The translations under genes and the position numbers were made by a program. From positions 1 through 19,094 of the forward strand of contig JAGQJJ010000006.1 of NCBI GenBank assembly GCA_020430675.1: a stretch of DNA of 19,094 nt, in the 5' to 3' direction. Source of the stretch: Myxococcales bacterium (GTDB lineage Bacteria; Myxococcota; Bradymonadia; UBA7976; UBA1532). The notes below the pieces were generated by a model, which saw only the letters and a program-made list of their open reading frames with translations, did not search any database and was not told where the DNA came from. Each line of letters opens with the position of its first letter. Positions within the stretch are counted from its first letter, which is position 1. Shown here piece after piece: positions 16,599 through 19,094 of the stretch.

Positions 16599-17915
16599 TC
16601 AGTACATCTGCTGCATGTCGAACTCCATCTGGCGTTTGCGCATCACCTTGCGCTGGCGCCGATAGTCGTTCGGGTCGAGGTTGCGGGCGTCTTCGAGGTT
16701 GTCGTCCTTCAGCTTGCGCAGCGAGGGCGCCTTGTAGCGCTGGAAGTTGTCTTCGAGCCAGAAGGCGTTCTTCTGCAACAGCTGCTCGGCTTCGTCGCGG
16801 CGGCCCTGGTCGTTGAGCAGTACCGCGAGGCGGCTCTGCTCGTTGGCGACCAGCTCGACGGCGCGCACCATGACCTCGCGGTCGGTGCGGCGCTCGACCT
16901 CGGCCGGCGAGCCGGTATAGGCGGCGCGCACTTCCGCGAGCAGGGTGTCGTTGATCTGGGTGACCAGGTTGCCGTAGCTGGCCGAGACGCGGGCGACGTT
17001 GCGCTGGTCGCCGATCTCGCCGGCGGGCAGCTCGACCTCGAGCATCAGGAACTTCTCCTGGCCGCTCGAGAGCTGGTTCATGCGGGCGATGACCTGCTGG
17101 CCGATGATGTCGCCGTCGCGGCCGAGCAGGCGGATGGGGCGCACGCCGGGCGCGCAGTCGATGGTGAGGGTGACGTCCTGGGCGACCACGGTGAGCACGG
17201 TGCCGAACTCGAGCGAGAAGAAGCGGCCCAGGTCGGCGGCGCGCTCGACGAAGGCGTGGTTGCCGTCCGAGGCGCGGGCGAGACGGGCCATGAGATCTTC
17301 GTTGTAGTCGAGGCCGAGGCCGAGCGTGGTGACCGAGATGCCCTCGCGCGCGAGCGCGCCGCCGAGGCCTTCAAGCGCCTGCGTCGAGCTGGGGCCGACG
17401 TTGGCGAGGCCGTCGCTGAGCAGGACGACGCGGTTGACCCGGTTGCGGTCGAAGAACTTGCGCAGCTCGTCGGCGCCTTTGGCCACGCCAGCGAAGAGCG
17501 CGGTGTTGCCGCTGGCGTGCAGGCGGTCGATGCCGGCGTGGATCATCGCCCGGTCGACGGCGCGGGTGGCCGGTACCAATACGCGCACGGTGCTGTCGTA
17601 GGCGACGACCGAGACGATGTCTTCGGGGCTGAGCTGGTCGACGGCCATGCGGGCGGCGCGCTTGGCCTGGTCGATCTTGTCGCCGGCCATCGAGCCCGAT
17701 TTGTCGAGCACGATCGCGACGTTGACCGGGGCGCGGTCGCTGCTTTGTTCGAGGGCGTGGCCGGTGAGACCGACCTTGAGGAAGACCTTGGTTTTCTGGC
17801 CGGCAAGCACCACCGGCTGCGAGAGGCGGGCGTCGAGGCGGGCCTGTCGGGCCTCGGCCGCCTGGGGGGGCGCCAGGAGCGGCACCAGGGCGCAGATGAT
17901 CAGGGGCATTCGCAT
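16599..17915 (-). CDS. Secreted von Willebrand factor A domain protein
   Basis: A 438-residue exported protein. The ATG at 17915 is chosen because GAGGAG lies 7 bases upstream, and it gives a signal peptide MRMPLIICALVPLLAPPQAA. The VWA domain (about 63-235) has a complete MIDAS: DKSGS (Asp71, Ser73, Ser75), Thr138 in GNTALF, and Asp168 in LSDG, so Mg2+-dependent ligand binding is expected. A beta-rich domain follows, then a helical C-terminus (SRLAVLLNDQGRRDEAEQLL, then a charged tail ending QQMY). This layout resembles proteins annotated as Ca-activated chloride-channel-like VWA proteins; the name does not imply channel activity. It heads the operon with the histidine kinase and response regulator and may feed into, or be read out by, that signalling pair (inference). 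Confidence 0.88.
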   Translation of the reverse strand: MRMPLIICALVPLLAPPQAAEARQARLDARLSQPVVLAGQKTKVFLKVGLTGHALEQSSDRAPVNVAIVLDKSGSMAGDKIDQAKRAARMAVDQLSPEDIVSVVAYDSTVRVLVPATRAVDRAMIHAGIDRLHASGNTALFAGVAKGADELRKFFDRNRVNRVVLLSDGLANVGPSSTQALEGLGGALAREGISVTTLGLGLDYNEDLMARLARASDGNHAFVERAADLGRFFSLEFGTVLTVVAQDVTLTIDCAPGVRPIRLLGRDGDIIGQQVIARMNQLSSGQEKFLMLEVELPAGEIGDQRNVARVSASYGNLVTQINDTLLAEVRAAYTGSPAEVERRTDREVMVRAVELVANEQSRLAVLLNDQGRRDEAEQLLQKNAFWLEDNFQRYKAPSLRKLKDDNLEDARNLDPNDYRRQRKVMRKRQMEFDMQQMY

Positions 17916-18111
17916 CGCTTCTCTCCTCGTCGCCATGCGGGTCGAACCTATCGCGCCGGGGCCGGCTGATGGTCAGTCGGGCTTCAAACGATTGTAAAGA
18001 CCCTGTAACGCGCGGTGCATCGCCGGCGCGTCTCTGCGGGCCGATCGGCGGAGATGTTCCATTTTTCGGGCGGACTGCTAGGCTGTTGCCGGATGAGCAG
18101 ATGAGGCTTCG
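17916..18111. other. Divergent spacer between VWA operon and Ser/Thr kinase
   Basis: About 196 bases. The plus-strand side carries a possible promoter described separately. On the minus strand a weak CTGACC-N18-GATAGG arrangement precedes the VWA gene. The patch near 17985-18010 is relatively AT-rich (TTGTAAAGACCCTGTAA). No palindrome longer than about 6 bases per arm was found. Confidence 0.4.
18057..18084 (+). promoter_or_regulatory. Possible promoter of the Ser/Thr kinase gene
   Basis: TTCCAT (18057-18062), a 16-base spacer, then TAGGCT (18079-18084) preceded by TGC, an extended -10 of the form TG-N-TAG. It resembles TGGTAGCAT found just before the outer-membrane gene at 10186. The -35 is weak. 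Confidence 0.3.
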
Positions 18112-19094
18112 GTGCACAGTGCGGTGAGGCGGTTGGTCTGCACGCGGTGCGACCACCACCAGCAAGGCGAGTTGGGGGCGCTCTGCCCCAATGACGGCAG
18201 CGCGTTGGTGCCCACGACGGTCTTCGCGGACTTCGCGCGGCGGCCCGACCCGCTGATCGGCCGGGTCGTTGCCCGGCGCTTCCCCATCGTCGGTCTCATC
18301 GGTCGCGGCGGCTTCGGCGCGGTCTATCACGCCATTCAGATGCCGGTCGGGCGCGAGGTGGCGCTCAAGGTGATGACCACCCACGCCGCGCAGGACGAGA
18401 GCCTGCGGGCGCGCTTCTTCCGTGAGGCGCAGGTGGTGTCGCGGCTCAGCCATCCGTCTTCGGTGACGCTCTTCGATTACGGGCAGGACGAAGACGGGCT
18501 GCTCTACATGGTGCTGGAGTACATCCGCGGCCGCACGCTGCGCGATGTGATCGCCGAAGAGGCGCCGCTGCCCGTCGAGCGGGTGCTGCACATCGCCGCC
18601 CAGGTGCTTGGCGCGCTTGATGAGGCCCATCGTTATGGCCTCCCGCGATCTGAAGCCCGGCAACATCATGTCATGCTGACGATCGAGGGCGGCGACGAGC
18701 GGGCCAAGGTGCTCGACTTCGGCATGGCCAAGGTGCTCGAAGGCGCGCGCGAAGAGCGGCAGGACGAAGCGACGCGCACCGGCATCGTGGTGGGCACGCC
18801 GCGTTATTTGTCGCCCGAGCAGGCGATGTCGCGCGAGGTGGGGCCGGCGACCGATATCTATGCGCTGGGCGTGGTGCTGTTCGAGATGCTCACCGGGCGG
18901 CCGCCGTATACCGCGCCGTCGACGTTCGAACTGCTGGTGCTGCACACCACCGCCGAGATTCCGCGTCTGCCGCCGCCGCTGGGCGTGTCGCCGAGCCTGG
19001 AGGCGATCATGCGCCGGGCGATGGCCAAGCGGGTGGAGGATCGGTACGTCGACGCGGCGGCGATGCTCAACGCGCTGCGGGTCGAGATGCCCGA
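18112..19094 (+). CDS. Ser/Thr protein kinase with scrambled catalytic loop (3' end beyond window)
   Basis: The first 327 residues of a Hanks-type kinase with N-terminal zinc ribbon (Cys10-x2-Cys13, then Cys25-P-N-D-G). The GTG at 18112 follows GAGG, and an in-frame TGA at 18094 limits alternatives. Kinase motifs: GRGGFGAVY (64-72), VALKVM with Lys86, REAQVVSRL, LDFGMAK (201-207), TPRYLSPEQA (229-238). The HRD loop is wrong: after EAHRYGL comes PRSEARQHHVMLT instead of VHRDLKPGNIMLT. The correct RDLKPGNIM is encoded at 18644-18670 in the +1 frame. About 5 bases seem lost after 18642, and TCATG is tandemly duplicated at 18666-18675, restoring frame. As written it lacks the catalytic Asp, so it is a pseudokinase, a recently damaged gene, or a sequence error. 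Confidence 0.85.
   Translation, partial: MHSAVRRLVCTRCDHHQQGELGALCPNDGSALVPTTVFADFARRPDPLIGRVVARRFPIVGLIGRGGFGAVYHAIQMPVGREVALKVMTTHAAQDESLRARFFREAQVVSRLSHPSSVTLFDYGQDEDGLLYMVLEYIRGRTLRDVIAEEAPLPVERVLHIAAQVLGALDEAHRYGLPRSEARQHHVMLTIEGGDERAKVLDFGMAKVLEGAREERQDEATRTGIVVGTPRYLSPEQAMSREVGPATDIYALGVVLFEMLTGRPPYTAPSTFELLVLHTTAEIPRLPPPLGVSPSLEAIMRRAMAKRVEDRYVDAAAMLNALRVEMP

Noticed and set aside
14975..16816. Plus-strand open frame of 613 residues opposite the histidine kinase
   Set aside because: Antisense shadow; Gly/Ala/Glu/Val-rich translation without motifs, while the minus strand carries all histidine kinase boxes.
17371..18945. Minus-strand open frame of 524 residues spanning the kinase and VWA genes
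   Set aside because: It is antisense to the Ser/Thr kinase and out of frame with the VWA protein, and it crosses the divergent spacer.

Overview
This is a 19.1 kb, very GC-rich, gene-dense stretch of bacterial chromosome. Several gene types point to Myxococcota or a related former deltaproteobacterial lineage: zinc-ribbon proteins with a GYF-like domain, a Ser/Thr kinase with an N-terminal zinc ribbon, a secreted von Willebrand A protein beside a two-component system, and a lipoprotein with a cytochrome-like CxxxxCH motif. This assignment is inference from gene content; no rRNA or species marker lies in the window. I see no tRNA, rRNA, CRISPR array, transposase, integrase or phage gene. No gene-free stretch exceeds 300 bases.

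Left region (1-7269, all minus strand): a likely operon read glmU, glmS, a PcrA/UvrD helicase, then two zinc-ribbon/GYF-like proteins, the last cut by the window edge. glmU has a TTG start with a perfect Shine-Dalgarno and a TTGACA-N17-GATATC promoter. glmS follows after 3 bases, and the helicase GTG overlaps the glmS stop. GlmS makes glucosamine-6-phosphate and GlmU makes UDP-GlcNAc, the precursor of peptidoglycan and LPS.

Middle (7270-9327, plus strand): divergent from glmU is ilvE (branched-chain aminotransferase), then a Fic-fold protein whose catalytic motif is degenerate. A strong hairpin ends this unit.

Accessory part (9388-10971): an unrecognised secreted protein (minus) and a probable outer-membrane beta-barrel protein (plus), divergent across a spacer rich in GC palindromes.

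Second minus-strand operon (10994-14227): a RadC-like protein that has lost its JAMM metalloprotease residues, a DUF3006-like reading frame continuous with rlmE (23S rRNA 2'-O-methyltransferase), a UDP-glucose pyrophosphorylase-family enzyme, and a cytochrome-like lipoprotein. Starts and stops overlap throughout. A promoter is visible in an AT-rich patch upstream.

Third minus-strand operon (14367-17915): secreted VWA protein, then a membrane histidine kinase, then an OmpR-family response regulator.

Right edge (18112-end, plus strand): a partial Ser/Thr kinase. Its HRD catalytic loop is scrambled by a 5-base loss and a nearby 5-base tandem duplication that together restore frame.

The points most worth following are the scrambled kinase loop, the DUF3006-RlmE continuity, and the two degenerate enzymes (Fic and RadC).
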